Source: Lomentospora prolificans
Lineage: Eukaryota; Ascomycota; Sordariomycetes; Microascales; Microascaceae
DNA: 64,000 bases
Assembly: GCA_029532625.1 (NCBI GenBank)
Contig: JARFXM010000011.1
Location: forward strand, 1,612,001 to 1,676,000
Direction of reading: 5' to 3'
Below, piece by piece: positions 1 through 12,423 of this stretch; positions within the stretch are counted from its first letter, which is position 1; the number at the start of each line of letters is the position of its first letter. The translations under genes and the position numbers were made by a program. The notes beneath the pieces were generated by a model. The model saw only the letters and a program-made list of their open reading frames with translations. It had not been told where the DNA came from and did not search any database.

Positions 1-965
1 TGGTAAACTTGACTATTCCCCACGGGAAATACGAGCGCGTACGGTTCACGACACACAGGTTTACAGAGAAGCGTCCTAGGGTAGTAGTATAACTAGTAAT
101 TGAAAGAGTAAAAGACAAAATAGAAGCGGCCGCATGCTGTTACCCCCGGAGTCTCCAAACCCGTTCCCTTCCCTTGGTTGCTGGAAACTTGTATCCCGTT
201 GCAATCCGCGTCGTTCGTCCCATTGTTTCCTATACTTCCACTGTGAAAACATAGCCCAAAGACACTCCCCTTCCTTTGCTTTTCCTTCACTTTTCCTTTA
301 GTCCATCTTCGTTATAAGAGAACAAAAATAAAACCTCATTCTCCACCCCTCTTCGAAATACTTCCAGCGCTATAGTGGTTTGCTTCGTAGTCTGTGCTCG
401 ATTCTAGCCAGAACGCCGATTTGGGCCCCCTTGTCTGGGTCAAAACACCATATAACTTGATCCTTCTTCATCCCATGAGGCTTCGTTTTATCTGTTGACC
501 ATCATCATTTGTCCTGCCCTATCCGGACAACATTCGTCCCCCCCTTTTGGCATTGCCGAACCTTGAGAAAACCATAGGGTTAGATCGGAAAGTTCAAACA
601 TGATTGTGTCCCTCGCTTTGTCCCCAACTGATACTCCAGGTCCCTTGGAAAGAAAAACACCGCTGGAAGGGGAAATAGATATTTCGGACAAGCCTTCTTT
701 CCAAATTGTCACTTGAAATAACTCATAGTCCGCCCACCTCGCATAGCCATCAAAAAATTCCACGCTTTCTTTCCATCGCTTCCAAGGAAAAATGGATACA
801 GGGATATACTATATAGGAAAGAAACGATATTCAGGAGAAACCCCGATAACCCTGAGGAGGGTACGACGCTATCCTTGCCATTCGGCGCGGCTTCGTAAAC
901 TCGACTGGGCACATTGGAACAACCCGCGTCGTGGCCCGCGGCCACCAGCGGGGTGGATGGTTCAT
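1..965. other. Intergenic, 3' side of PAN3
   Basis: No gene is supported here. The short open frames on both strands have no recognisable motif and no splice-compatible continuation. The last few hundred bases should hold the 3' untranslated region of the minus-strand PAN3 gene, whose stop codon is at 966-968. Confidence 0.5.
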
Positions 966-3637
966 CTACAAACCCCCGCGACCACCTTTGGCCGGCCTCG
1001 TGAGCTCCGTGAACACGGCTCTAACCTGATCGCGGAGGCTCTTGTAGGTCACGATAAAAACGGTTTGGTCGTCGCGGCTCGTCAGACAGATACGCTCATC
1101 CACACCCGCGTCGAGCTTGTTGAGGCACGTGATCATGTGTCCGACATCAACGACAGGGTGGCCGTTGGCATCAACCTGATGGAAGACGTAGTCGCGGAAA
1201 AGCTTGAGTGTGTAGCGCTCGCCGTTCTCGGCCCACTCAGGATCTCCATTGAACTCTGGCCGCTCGCTGATTGTGGCAAGCTTCATGAGGAGCCGTGCGA
1301 TACGACCGTTCTCGAGGCTTGTGGCCAGTTCAGATCGGAGAGTATCGGCCTGCTGGAGGGATTGATCGAACGAGGTGACAAAGTGGGTGGCAATGCCACG
1401 GACAAACTCGTCAATATTCTTGACTTGCTGCTGCTGAGGGGTGAGGAGCCATAGAACCGTGTCTCGAAGCTCAACGGAGTAGTGCCTGCTGAGATGCTCC
1501 ATAGCCGCATTGGGATTTGTGAGGAGAGACGGGGGTGTAAGCGAGGCTAGGGAGAGGATGGCTCGTCCGAACTGGAGCAGGTCTTCCTGTTGCAAATCTT
1601 GAGTAGGACGTCTGGCCTCGAACTGGACCACATCGAGTATGGCACAGGCGTTAAGTCGGATCCGGTTCTTGTCCGTTGAGATGATCTTTCCTAGATCTAC
1701 ACAACGAGCGGCCAGGTTAGCGGCGTGGATCGCCTTGAGCGCGTTGGCGATTTGTGTTATATATCCCCAGAGTACATTCTCCGCTATCATGGATTGCTGC
1801 TTATATCGTGTTCCATGAGCGTTCGACTGGTTAGGGAAATGGAGTTCTAGAAGAGTTTTGGAGAGCGGGAAATATTCCTGAACAAAAACGATGGAGCTGT
1901 CGCAGAAGGCCCGCGTGGTGAACGCGTCAAAGATTGGCACTACGCTCCCGCAGTCGACCCGTCGCCACTCCTTTACTGTCCGAATAGCGTGCTCGTTGGA
2001 TAGGCGAAACCCTTGCTCATCGTTAGGTCTCAGAACTTAAAGATGTACACGCTAAGACATACCTTCAAGCCTCCTTAGGCACCGGATATGACCAGTCTTG
2101 CCATCAACTGCTTTGTAAACCCAGCTTGGATAGCCAAAAGTATTGGCATTCTTACGATTAGTCGTATCTAGTGCAACGAGGCTGTGGAAATTATCAAGCT
2201 GGGGGAGGCCGGTATCTATCAGGAGGTGTTAGCCTGGAGCACAAACGGTGAAATAGGCAGGTAGTACTCACTGATGACTTGGCGGGCAGCTTCTGCTTTC
2301 TTCTGGAGATCCTGCCTTAGTTTCTCTGACATGAAAAAGTCATGGGATGTTCTTTGATAGGGTAGTAAGTCCTCCTTGTGAGGGCCGGCAGGGAAGTAAA
2401 GATGGTGGAGTAACGGCTGAGTATGGGTTGCGAATGCGTTCTGCTGGAAGAAGGCGGGATTGGCCGCGCCAAGAGCGGCGGCGGCGGCAGCAGCAGCTGC
2501 CGCGTTATGATCATCCACATAGGGGTTGAAGGGAGCTGCGGGCATAGCCTGACCGACCCCACCCATGGAAAACGCGTCGTAGTTGAGAGTGGCATCTTGC
2601 GCCGCAGTAGTTGTCTGAAGAACCATTAGTTACGACTGATACCCGCCTCCGCGGGCTGTAGCAACTCACTGCATTAGTACTAAGGCCATAATTCTGTGGA
2701 GTAAATTCTGGAATTGCAGCGGGATTTGGATTAAAGACGCCCTGCTCGCCGTTGTGTTGTAGTGTGGTCGTGCTAGTAGAAGCTCCGCCCAACGCTGCGA
2801 TGTAGGTTAGTACGAGGACGAAGCGACATCGGCGCCGGTTCAGGCTTACCGGAATTGGCCCTAGGGGTGAACGGAGCCGCGCTGAGGGCCGTGGAGGTGA
2901 AGGTAGATTTCTTGGCTAAGCTAGACGGAGTAAAGGAGGGCGATTCGACGCTCAAGGCCTTTTTAGGTCTGTATAATGCAGGAGAGGGTTAGCCATGTCA
3001 GCTGCTGGAACGTTTCTACGCGATCTCAGCACCATGACAACCATGTTGCGCTTGGAGGGCCGAGGCAGGTGTGGGGAGGGATGGATGAACTGTGTAGGAG
3101 AGAAAGGTGGGCTGTTCTTAGAGCATAGTTCGCAAAGTCCTCGCGATACAGAACCTAGTAACATGCCATATGTTCCAAACTTGAATGCGCAATGTGACAT
3201 CGGTGCATGACGAGAGGAGAGGACGAAAGGGGGGCTCGGGAGAGACATACGTTTCGGAGGCGGCATTGCTATTCGAGGCGTTGGTGGTATTGTTATTGTT
3301 GGCATTCGGCGTCGACGAGTTTTTACCCTGGTCATGGTTGAAGGTGCAACCCGAGTTTTCGTACCGACAATGGCCATATATCAAAATGTTGCGACACAGC
3401 GTATCTTTGTGATCTAAGACGGAGCCGAGAGAGAGAGAGATGTGAGCAGGCTTGATAGTGAATCGACCGCACGTTCCCGGGAAGCAAGCGACGCAAACAC
3501 GTCGCACCGCCGCGGGGAAATGTGGAGAGAAAGAAGGCAGCGAGGAAAGAGGGAGGGGAGAACGAACCTCGCCCCTTAGGCTTGGGAGATCCAACCTGCC
3601 GCCGCAGATCGTTATTCTGGTATCCCCGCGTAGCCAT
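966..3637 (-). CDS. PAN3: PAN3, regulatory subunit of the PAN2-PAN3 poly(A) nuclease
   Basis: PAN3 is the adaptor subunit of the cytoplasmic PAN2-PAN3 deadenylase, which trims mRNA poly(A) tails after recruitment by poly(A)-binding protein. Seven exons fit one frame: 3637-3568, 3413-3251, 2968-2850, 2794-2670, 2614-2272, 2215-2063 and 2011-966, giving 672 residues, normal for the family. A CCCH zinc finger (CRNILIYGHC, then C and H of TFNH) lies near residues 28-50. A PAM2 motif for PABP binding (FNPNPAAIPEFTP) is at 138-150, and an alanine run follows near 190. The rest matches the pseudokinase, coiled-coil and C-terminal knob regions. Five introns are 51-154 nt and one is 282 nt. Intron 1 has a weak GTTCGT donor. 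Intron 3 has a TACTAAC branch site. The start is the only ATG leading into the conserved DLRRQVGSPK segment. It is divergent from the UBX gene. Confidence 0.95.
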
Positions 3638-5221
3638 TCTAGAATATGAAATGGGAGTGAATGGTGCGCTTCTCGGTTCGATCTAGGCTACCTGTAGTTG
3701 ACGCGAGGAGAAAAAAGCACAGAGCGTAGGTCAGCATAGATTTCTCCCGATTGCCGAAGGTATCCAAAGGTGCGACTTGAAGGTGCGAGGAGCCGAAGAG
3801 GTCAGACGGCACGACGAAAGCACGGCCACCCAATTGGCTGTACAGGCAAGAGCTCTGATACGGGCGCCGGCGGCGAGGGTAGCGGGATCATGGCCCACAG
3901 GACCGGGGCGAGGAAGCGCGGGGTTATGAAGCGGTTTGGAGGTATCGTCGGTGTCGGTATGCCTTGGAACAGGGGGGAGGGAGGGGAGGGTAGAAAGAAA
4001 TGGAGGCAGGGGATCCGCAAAAGGGATGATCTCTTACCTGACTTGACCAAGAGTCTCCCATGATTTAATCCGTACGGGTGACTGGTTACACATGGACGAT
4101 GACAAGCTGTGCAAGCAAGCCGACAAGGCTGGTCCGGGGCCTGGAGCAGGTATCAGGGGACGGCGGGTCGGTGATGCAGGTTGACAGGAATTATGGACAT
4201 ATACGCGAGGAACAGCCCGGGTCGCGCGGGTATCGTGCGCGGCGGCCAGGCGTAGGACAGGCGCAGGAGCGGAGGCGCACACACAAAGCGAGGTTTCGGA
4301 GATAGTACACGTTAGTTGGCGGAGGTTCAGTGGATTTGTTGTCCCCATAGTGAATTGGTGGTCGACAACCAGTTGCGGCGGGGACAATTTTTGATTGATG
4401 GGGCGGATTGATGCAGGTTATGTCCCTAACCAGACCGCGTCTTGCAGGCAGTTTGCTTGCGAGCCGTTCTTCCCTGCCATGACAGATTCGACATGTCTCG
4501 GGCTATGTATGCATTATCGGGGTTATTGCGTTGGCAAGATGTCTTCATGTTGTGCTCCGCCACAAAACAGCTGTCAACACCTGTAAGCATTAGCGTAGTT
4601 CCAGACTATCACATTCATATTATTACAATGTGTTCTGACATTGTAAAGGTAATGCCAGGCCATGGTGCTCCATGTCGGTGACAGGTGTCGTCACCCCAAA
4701 TCCGTGACTCTCTAAGAAACTCCACGCTGGAACTTAGAGCGGGATTCAAAGCTTCCCTGACATATTCCTTGTTCCTCTGTTCCTCTTCCTGCCCCAATTT
4801 GTCGAGATACCCACCCTTCTGGTCGTCATCTTCTTTTTAGAACCTCGAGGAATCCGGCGCGACGCTTCCGGTTCGATTGTTTCTTCCCAAATCAACCCAC
4901 TGCTGCACTTTTGGCTCTGCGGCTGCCTGCCTCCCGTTTGCCGGGTCCCACCTATTCTTTAAATCCCATGAAGACAGAGACAGTCCTGTGGGAAGCTGCA
5001 GTACAGCGCGCATTATAAACTCCAGTTCTCCCAGACGAACTCTTCCGAGCCCTTTAGAGCCAGCTCTTCCGAAGGTCCCAGACCCACCAAGTTCTCCCAA
5101 GAGTAGCTTAACGCGGGGCGAAGAGCTTGAAGCTATAAACCACGAAGCTCCTCTCGAGTGCTCACCATACCTACATCAATAATTTTGAGATAGTAGGATA
5201 TAGCCTATCTCTCACTACACC
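3638..5221. promoter_or_regulatory. Divergent promoter region between PAN3 and the UBX gene
   Basis: This 1.58-kb spacer separates two divergently transcribed genes and should contain both promoters. A TATA-like TATAAA lies at 5134-5139, about 85 bases before the UBX start, followed by a leader ending in CACCATGG, a strong start context. On the PAN3 side, a run of four G tracts at 3972-3990 lies about 335 bases upstream of its ATG. A 101-codon open frame at 4877-5182 begins with a non-ATG codon and looks like chance. No other gene is seen. Confidence 0.5.
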
Positions 5222-6812
5222 ATGGCAAGCGATTTCACTGAACGGGCTGGCTTGACCCCTCACCAGCAGGAAGCTCTAGACCAGTATATCGGAGTGACGG
5301 CTCAGGCGGAGAGGGATGCCATCGCCCTACTGCAGAGGTCGGAATGGAATGTACAGGTATGATTTCCTGTGTGACGCCTTGGACTCCCACCGGTCTATTT
5401 CGCCTGCTAATCGACCGTCATATCACTAGATTGCGATAGCGAAGTACTTTGATGGTGAAGGACCCGACCCTCTTGCCGAAGCGATAGCGGCCCAGCAAGC
5501 GCCGGCTCCGGCAGCTAGATTCGAGAATTTACAGGAATCACTCCATGCATCACCTCAAGCAAGCTCGGCTCAGCCGAGGGAAGCGCCGCCACACCCCGCC
5601 CCTCGCATCGTCCCACAGCGGGAAAGGATTCAGCGGCCTCATTTCCTCCTGACTCTCCTCTTTACACCCTTTACTCTTGGATACCGAGTAGCATCCGTGG
5701 GTATCCGCCTAGCGCTATACATCCTCTCGTTCCTACCTCGTCCAATACGGCCTACGCTACTCACAAACGCGATGGCCACTGGCTTTCGCAGCACGACAGG
5801 CCGAAGGATGTTGCTGCCTGCCGACACAGCAGCAAGGTTCAAGCGCGAGTTCGAGGAGGAATACGGCCCTAACGAACTGCCGTGGTTCGACGGTGGCTTC
5901 GCCCAGGCTCAAGACCTCGCTAAAAAAGAGTTGAAGTTCCTTCTCTTCGTGCTCGTATCGCCAGAGCATGACGAGACGGAATCTTTCACGAAAGAGACTC
6001 TTCTGTCACCAGAGGTCGTTGAATTTCTCAAAGATCCCGCGAATGACATCATTCTTTGGGGCGGAAATGTCCTAGATTCTGAGGCGTATCAGGTCTCGAC
6101 AGAGTATAACTGCACAAAGTTCCCTTTCTCGGGCCTCGTTTGCCTTACTCCTAAGCACGGAAGCACTCGAATGGGCACGGTAAAAAGGCTTGTGGGGCCG
6201 ATGCCGCCTTCGAGATATCTTGGCGATATCCGATCCGCGATCGAGAAGTACGCCCCTGAGCTAGCTTCCGTCCGCGCCGAGCGGGCAGCTCGGGATGCCG
6301 TGAGGAACATTCGCACAGAACAGGATTCGGCATACGAGCGGTCGCTTGCCGTTGATAGGGAGAGAGCTCGCGAGCGACGCGAAGCGGCAGCTCGCGCTGC
6401 CGAAGAAGAGCGGCGGCTTGCCCAAGAAGCGGAGGAGGCAGCGCGCAAGGCTGAGAAGAGGGAGCAGTGGAGGCGTTGGAGGGTGGGCCGGATCGCACCT
6501 GAGCCCACTGCGGGTACCAAGGACTCTGTGCGCGTCGCGCTAAAGTTCTCCGATAGTGCGGGTGGCAAACGGGTTATCAGGCGATTCGAAGGGGACGCTA
6601 CAATGGAGGAGCTTTACGCTTTTGCCGAATGCCATGATCTTCTGACCGGCGGAGAGGCTTACGATGACGCCGAGGAACCGGAGGACTATCAGCACGAGTA
6701 CCAATTTGCGCTTGCATCTCTTATGCCGAGGCAGGTGTATGGGCCGAGTAAGACCGATAAGATGCGGGAGGTGATTGGCACGTCCGGAAACCTAATTATG
6801 GAGGATCTTTGA
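5222..6812 (+). CDS. UBX-domain protein of the FAF2/UBXD8 (Ucp10-like) type
   Basis: Proteins of this type sit in ER or lipid-droplet membranes and recruit the AAA ATPase Cdc48/p97 to ubiquitinated clients in ER-associated degradation. Two exons, 5222-5356 and 5430-6812, join in phase 0 to give 505 residues. Domains in order: a UBA-like helix bundle (about 8-52); a low-complexity linker; a hydrophobic hairpin (about 116-147) containing LLTLLFTPFTLGY; a UAS thioredoxin-like domain (about 180-330); a charged E/R/A-rich coiled coil (about 335-405); and a C-terminal UBX domain (about 415-500). The ATG has a strong context, and the GTATGA donor and CACTAG acceptor are conventional. The architecture matches animal FAF2 and fission yeast Ucp10; Ubx2/Sel1 of budding yeast is a more distant alternative. 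Orthology to a specific yeast gene is inferred only. Confidence 0.93.
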
Positions 6813-9800
6813 GGGCCATGATTTTGCCATACTTGGCTTAGTTTAAATCCTCGATGTGTATGTTTGAAACACTATAGCGGCACGTCTCAAGGTGGTAGAC
6901 AAGCACAGCTTGGTTTCGGGCTATCACACTTGGGAGAGTTGGAGTGTTGGGAACGGTGACGAAGGGACTTTGGGTCGTTCGTTTTTGTAGACTAGCAATA
7001 GAGATGTTCCAACTAGGAAGAAGCCATTAATTGACATGATGGAAACGTATATAACTCGTGGGGCTGCCGCATTATCTCTACACTTCTTACTTCGGATATA
7101 CGATTCACGGGCTGCTCCTTCCCTCTCCCACGACTAGCCTCAGCTGATTGAACCTTATGAGAATCCCTTGAGGACTCCGAACCGAGCAGTTTAAGCACCA
7201 ACGCTGTGGCCAGTGGCCTAATGGCCATCAGAGTGTTCAGAAAGCCAGAAAAAAAAAGAAGTTATTTTCGAGCAACTAGCGCGAGGACGCGGGTGGTTCG
7301 AGGGCCCCTGAGGAGCGAGATCCTTTTTTTGTCCTACATTTCCGCGCCTTGACTTCCTTTTCTTGGACTTTTTACTACTTTGAAGACAAACTGATTTTTT
7401 TTTTGTTTTTAATTTTCTTCTTCCCCTGGCCTTCTGCCCACCTCGTCGTTGGCCCTGCTAGCTGCTGGGCATCATGGCCCACTGTCACCTCCACTGCGTC
7501 ATGGCCGGGTTGCTCTCGCGGAATGGTTGACTGCGCGAGTACCGGTTTTGACACCAGTTACCAAAGCTCTTTGCGCGTATACTACGATATTTATGGGCAC
7601 AGGTACCACAATCTGGGCCGTTGGCCATACACTTTCCCAGCTTCACCAAATCTAAACCGTTCAAGCACGGTCTCTGGGGAATAGATGGCAACAGCTCAAG
7701 CTATAGGCGCGCGGCTGTTGAACGGTTCCCGGAAACGGGCGCTTATCAAACCCGGCCTCTGTTCGGTTGAGCTCTCACTGAAAAAGAGTTAGCGCCCGCG
7801 CATTTCCCGAACACTGGTTCTCTCGTCTACATACGATTCCAGGATCGAAACGACGACTCTAAACCGCGGCGCTACCAAGGTTCTCGCTGTTGCTTTTTTT
7901 TTTTTCTTCTCCTTGCGCCTGGTGTCGCTGGACAGTGTATAAGGTTCTCCCCCCCGCCTCGTCGCCTGCCCGAACGGAAGACCGCCGTTCGAGGAATTGA
8001 CCCACTCTCCAAGAGCCGCCATGCGACCCTGGGCCAATACGTAGCCCTACGGAAACTCGCAAACTGCTATATTCACAGCCTCATGATATCCAACTGCGAT
8101 GCTTCGGCCTGGGCCTCCAGAGAACCAATCGAATAAGCTTGGAGGTGCCGTCGGCCTCCCACTTGCGCCGGGGCTGCGCGACGTCTAACGCGCACCGGTG
8201 GGCTAGCTATTTCTGTCTTACAGGCAGCAGCTCGCGCACTTTGCGTACTATTGCGAAGCCCGAGGAGTTGTAGTGTGATTGATTGCGATGGCGAGGTGAC
8301 TCAAGTAGGGGCGTCGTCCTCAGGGCATTGTACATTCTATGCAAGCCCGCAACTCGATACTAGTCTACAATATGCGCAAGCCTTAGACAATCAAACCTCT
8401 CTCGCCACGAAAAGAAAATTGAATCGATACACTGTAAGATCACTAGGTCTCCCCCGGCATCATCGCTCACCAGGATAGTGTCCGGTGGTCGGTCATCCTC
8501 TTCTCAGAATGGCATCTGAAGTTGATCTTGGTGCTGCGGATAATACCGTTCACCTTGCTAAGGGATCAGATCGCCCTTCCAACTGTGCCGATCTAAGGAA
8601 GATTCTAAACCAACCACGAGGATCTGTCTCCCCCGCCGAGCCGCAATACGGTCGATTGTGGGGAGGCTCGACCGGACCGTATGAGGAATGAGCTGGACGC
8701 GGTATTTGAGACTAGCATTGATTCTCTCAAAAAGAACATTTTATACTCGAGTGCCACCGATACTACAACCCCGCCTTTGCTATTTAGCCCAAGGATTGTG
8801 GTTTCGACAATGGCCCCTCGGCACCTCAGGCAGACTGCGTTGAGAGTCCTGTTCCAGACGTATATCAGCCGTTCTCTATCAATACGGGGGTCGGAGGCTC
8901 CGCTGTTCTTATTCAGGGCGATAGAGAGCCCGTGACTTTTCTCCATTCATTGGCGAATGGAAGTCCCCTCCTAGTAGTACGCCGCAGGCTAAGCCCAAGG
9001 TTGCTTATGATCGTACGACCTGCGTACATGAACGACCAAGGCCCTAGCAGACACGGGCAAACCGGACCCCGCCTGGTACGCTGCCGTCACCAGCTTCGCC
9101 TGCAATGGCGAGGAGCTGAGTATCTAAGCTCACCACACGGCCTCGTGGAAGACCGATCCGTGTAGGATGGACTATCACCAGGCTATGCTCTCGTCCTCTC
9201 TATGAGCAACTTCTACGACATAAATAGAAGAGCGAAAGCGTACCAGGAACTCCCAAGACCACGGCGTAGTCCGATTCAATGACTTGAAAGACTAACTTAC
9301 AGTCCACGAGGCACCCCCCCCTCTCTCCAAGAAGTCGCCGATGAGTGTCAGGCAGCCACCCAAGTTCGGCGCAAGCTGCCCTGCATCGGGTGTGGGCAGT
9401 GTATCTAGACGCAACGATGGTTCTTCAATCGGAGGAAGAACCGTCGGAGCAAATCGACCCCAAGGCTCCGATATCCACCCTGACCATCAAAATGGCAGCT
9501 GGGAGAAGCGATAGGTTGGTCTCCTCTAGGAGTAGAATGCCTACAGCACAGGATAGATAGAGCAAGATGGCTCTGGGCGGGATTACGATGACAAGGGATA
9601 CGCACTACTGGCAGCATCTCCTGATCCGAAGGACCCCTATTCGAGCCCCGCTGGCAGAGGGGGCGACGATGCCTCCCAAACCCCACCGAGAATGATCAGG
9701 GCATGACTCGGACTAGAGCGGCGCTAAGAAGCGGCACTACTACTCGGGGTTTGTATTTGAATGATGTGCACACATATATGCCCCAGTTTCATATAGCTCG

Positions 9801-10306
9801 ATTGCTTGCTTGGTCGTGTTATGGCGCGGTTCATTGGGTAAGCAGTACGGTCTACACGGCTCGCTTCGACGTAGGTCCAGTCTCCTTCTGAATGTGTCTG
9901 GATATCCCTTCCTCTCTAACGGAGCGCGCGCGCATTTCTTGGTTACGCATATGCGCAAGAGCACACGAATCAGACCTGCTTTTTTTGCCTCCGGGTTTGT
10001 TTCCAACCCGGCTCTTTCTCCTAAAAGGGCGATAGTGATTCATTGAAAAAAGTGGTGTAAGTGCGAAAAGCGATCGTAAGCCACTTTGCCATCGCGACCA
10101 CGTCACCGGGCTTGGCATGGTGGCTGAGGCGATTGACGATCGGATTTCTCCAACATCCACTGAAGCAGCGCAGGCTTTTGGGGGGCAACATTAGGCAGGC
10201 ATTTGTGGGTGACGGTGCCATGCCACTCCTACACATTACCTACGACGCCAGTTTACTTTCGGGCCGCCGTGGGCAGTCAGAGCTCGGCACGCGTCTCTCC
10301 TCAACC
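6813..10306. other. Intergenic, with decayed coding-like stretches
   Basis: No intact gene is supported. Downstream of the UBX stop are T-rich tracts (7326-7410). Between about 8490 and 9720 several short plus-strand frames read like protein but are broken by stops and frame changes: an ATG frame at 8509-8691, another at 8681-8935, and a stop-interrupted stretch around 9030-9200. They may be remains of one or more dead genes. I do not recognise the family and saw no terminal repeats. Confidence 0.35.
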
Positions 10307-10374
10307 GTCTGCGAAAGATAGAAGTCTGCGAAAGATAGAAGTCTGCGAAAGATAGAAGTCTGCGAAAGATAGGA
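10307..10374. repeat. 17-bp tandem repeat, four copies
   Basis: The unit GTCTGCGAAAGATAGAA occurs head to tail at 10307-10323, 10324-10340, 10341-10357 and 10358-10374; the last copy differs at one base near its end. It is a small minisatellite in intergenic DNA with no evident function. Confidence 0.97.
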
Positions 10375-10725
10375 AGACTGTGGGTAGGGAAATTGCTACT
10401 TTTTCAACTATTCGGCCCCGTCTATCCGCAGGCAGACGCAGACAGGAAAGGGGGGGGGAAGTCCCATTCACATACCATATCCTCGGTGGAAGACTTGAGG
10501 TAGGACGAGCGGACGCTGGAGCTTCTTTCTTGTTTGTTCGTCCCGTTTACCAACGGGAGTGGCTATAGGCTTGTTGGGTTGACTTGCCTTAGCGAAGAAA
10601 AAAATTAGCTGGCAAAGTTGGTCCTAACCAAGTGAGCGAGGTTCCAACTTCACCCCGCGCTAGAGGGTAAAGACTTGGATGGCCGTCGATCAGGCGATTG
10701 CATCGATAAGGCACTGTTTGCGCAA

Positions 10726-11516
10726 TTACTGAGTTTCACGCCTAAGTTTGTCCTCTAGATCGTGTAAGTCGTCAGGATTTCTTTCATTCATGGCTGGAAG
10801 TTTGATGCAGAGAGGGAGAACTCGCGGAGAAGCGGCAGATAGGGTATAATGATAGAAGGCACGTAGAATCTCCATGGTGATACCCCCGTTTGAAAGGTAC
10901 CGAAGAAGCCAGCGGGCAGATCTCCCCTGTTCGGCGCAGGCACGTTGCACGGCGGGCATATAATCTCGGATAAGTTGGGTCGTCGAACTCATGTAAGCCA
11001 TCACCATCGCCGCTACCATTCACTTCCCACTGGGGGGTTTTGGTTCTTTCCATTCTCCCCTATGATTAGGGGCTTTTTGGAAAAAGTAAGAACTGGAGAT
11101 GCACATGCACATGATCCGAATTACACGTATGGCTTCGGGACCTGCTCTTACCTAGCTGGCGACTTGGCGTCGACGCAATACTCGATCGCGGGCCGCGCGT
11201 CGAGCACCACGAGACGACGAGTCGAAGAGGGTTTTTTTTTTTTTTCCCTCTCCCCCCCTCCCTCCCTCCCCAGCGTTTTAGCTTCGATATATCGAGTATA
11301 GTAGGAGAAGAGAAGGACAAGAGATTCATTGTGGGAGCTGATGAATCCTGTTAGTTCATGGACAAAGGTCAAAGTCAGCTCGGCGCTCGCCCTCATGTCG
11401 CGGTGGATCTCATCGGCAATTTGTGAGCGTTTCGGACCGCGATTACAATTTGCATCAGATATTACGCCGCAGGTAGCTTGGACCGGGAGACAAGCCTGCT
11501 CTCTCGGCCCATGTGG
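10726..11516 (-). other. Two coding-like open frames, possible small or decayed gene
   Basis: One minus-strand frame runs from ATG 11019 to a stop at 10726 (97 residues). From an internal ATG its sequence (MSSTTQLIRDYMPAV...) is mixed in composition and ends in a charged tail. A second minus-strand frame is open from 11516 to 11148 and contains IADEIHRDMRASAELTL near 11380-11430. A possible splice donor (AGGTAAGAG) near 11150 and a CTAACAG acceptor-like site near 11345 hint at exons, but I could not join the pieces into one convincing frame. I recognise no family. Each frame alone is short enough to be chance. Confidence 0.2.
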
Positions 11517-12423
11517 TCACGATGGTCTAGATTCAAAGTAGAGTATCTGGGCTATTCGGGAACAATAGGGTGGCTTGGCCGTGGGAAACCAAAGTTTGGA
11601 ACCAATTAGTACTGCCCGCCAAAATAGAAGAAGCGTTCATCGTCGATGGTAGCCGACCAGCTGGCCTGGCAGCCACGCTGTGCGGGTTCCAGAGGGCGCT
11701 ATTATGCCAGGTTCATGTTGCCTCCACTGCCCACCGAAGTGAACTGTTGCGACGGCGGGATCAAATCCTCGGTGCTCTCAAGCCCAATGCTCAGTGGCAA
11801 GACCACAACACACCGAAACAGGCAGCACAGGGCCCCAAGAACCCCTCAATATATTATTACGTGCTCTCTCGTTCCACCTTAAAACTCGTGAATCAATCCT
11901 ACCAATGGATCAATCTCACTGATGGGGTATTAATCCTTCCCACAATTGCAGGCGCTGCCATCAGCACCAACTTGATCGAGGATTTGTTCCCGCTGGCGGT
12001 TGATGCGACTGCCAAAAATATACTACAACCCTGCTGCTCAAATCCTTCCCAAACTTCCGACCACTTCCCCGTTATTTTTTTTGCCTGTTGTTTGCCTCAA
12101 CCCCCCGTTTCCCGATCCTGGTTCCTGTGCTTGACTACATTCCGTCCTCATCTTTCTCCAGGGTCCGTCTTGCTCCTCTTATCCACCTTTCCACTTCTCC
12201 GCGTCCGTTGTCCCCTTCTTCGACCTTGTTGGTATCCCGCCCCAGGCAGCCGTCAGACCTACTTGTTCCAGACCAACCAGCAATTCCCTAGACGCGACCC
12301 CTCCCGTCCTCCCTCCCTCCCGATAATCGATACCTACGAAACACTGCGAAACACTGCGGATACTGCGAACATCATACAACCTCCGCCCAGATACTTGGCG
12401 AGGCTCGTTCTCGCCGGCACGTT
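11517..12423. promoter_or_regulatory. Upstream region and pyrimidine-rich leader of the VHS-GAT gene
   Basis: The last 350 bases before the start codon at 12424 are strongly C/T-rich, as is common just upstream of highly transcribed fungal genes. The region also carries a 285-codon open frame (11570-12427) that contains no ATG and whose TGA overlaps the downstream ATG. I treat that frame as non-coding unless an upstream exon is found. Confidence 0.4.

Noticed and set aside
792..1454. 220-codon plus-strand open frame
   Set aside because: It lies opposite the conserved C-terminal exon of PAN3 and is an antisense shadow of biased codon use.
6089..6568. 159-codon minus-strand open frame
   Set aside because: It is antisense to the coiled-coil and UAS part of the UBX gene, with Ala/Arg/Ser-rich content expected from that region.
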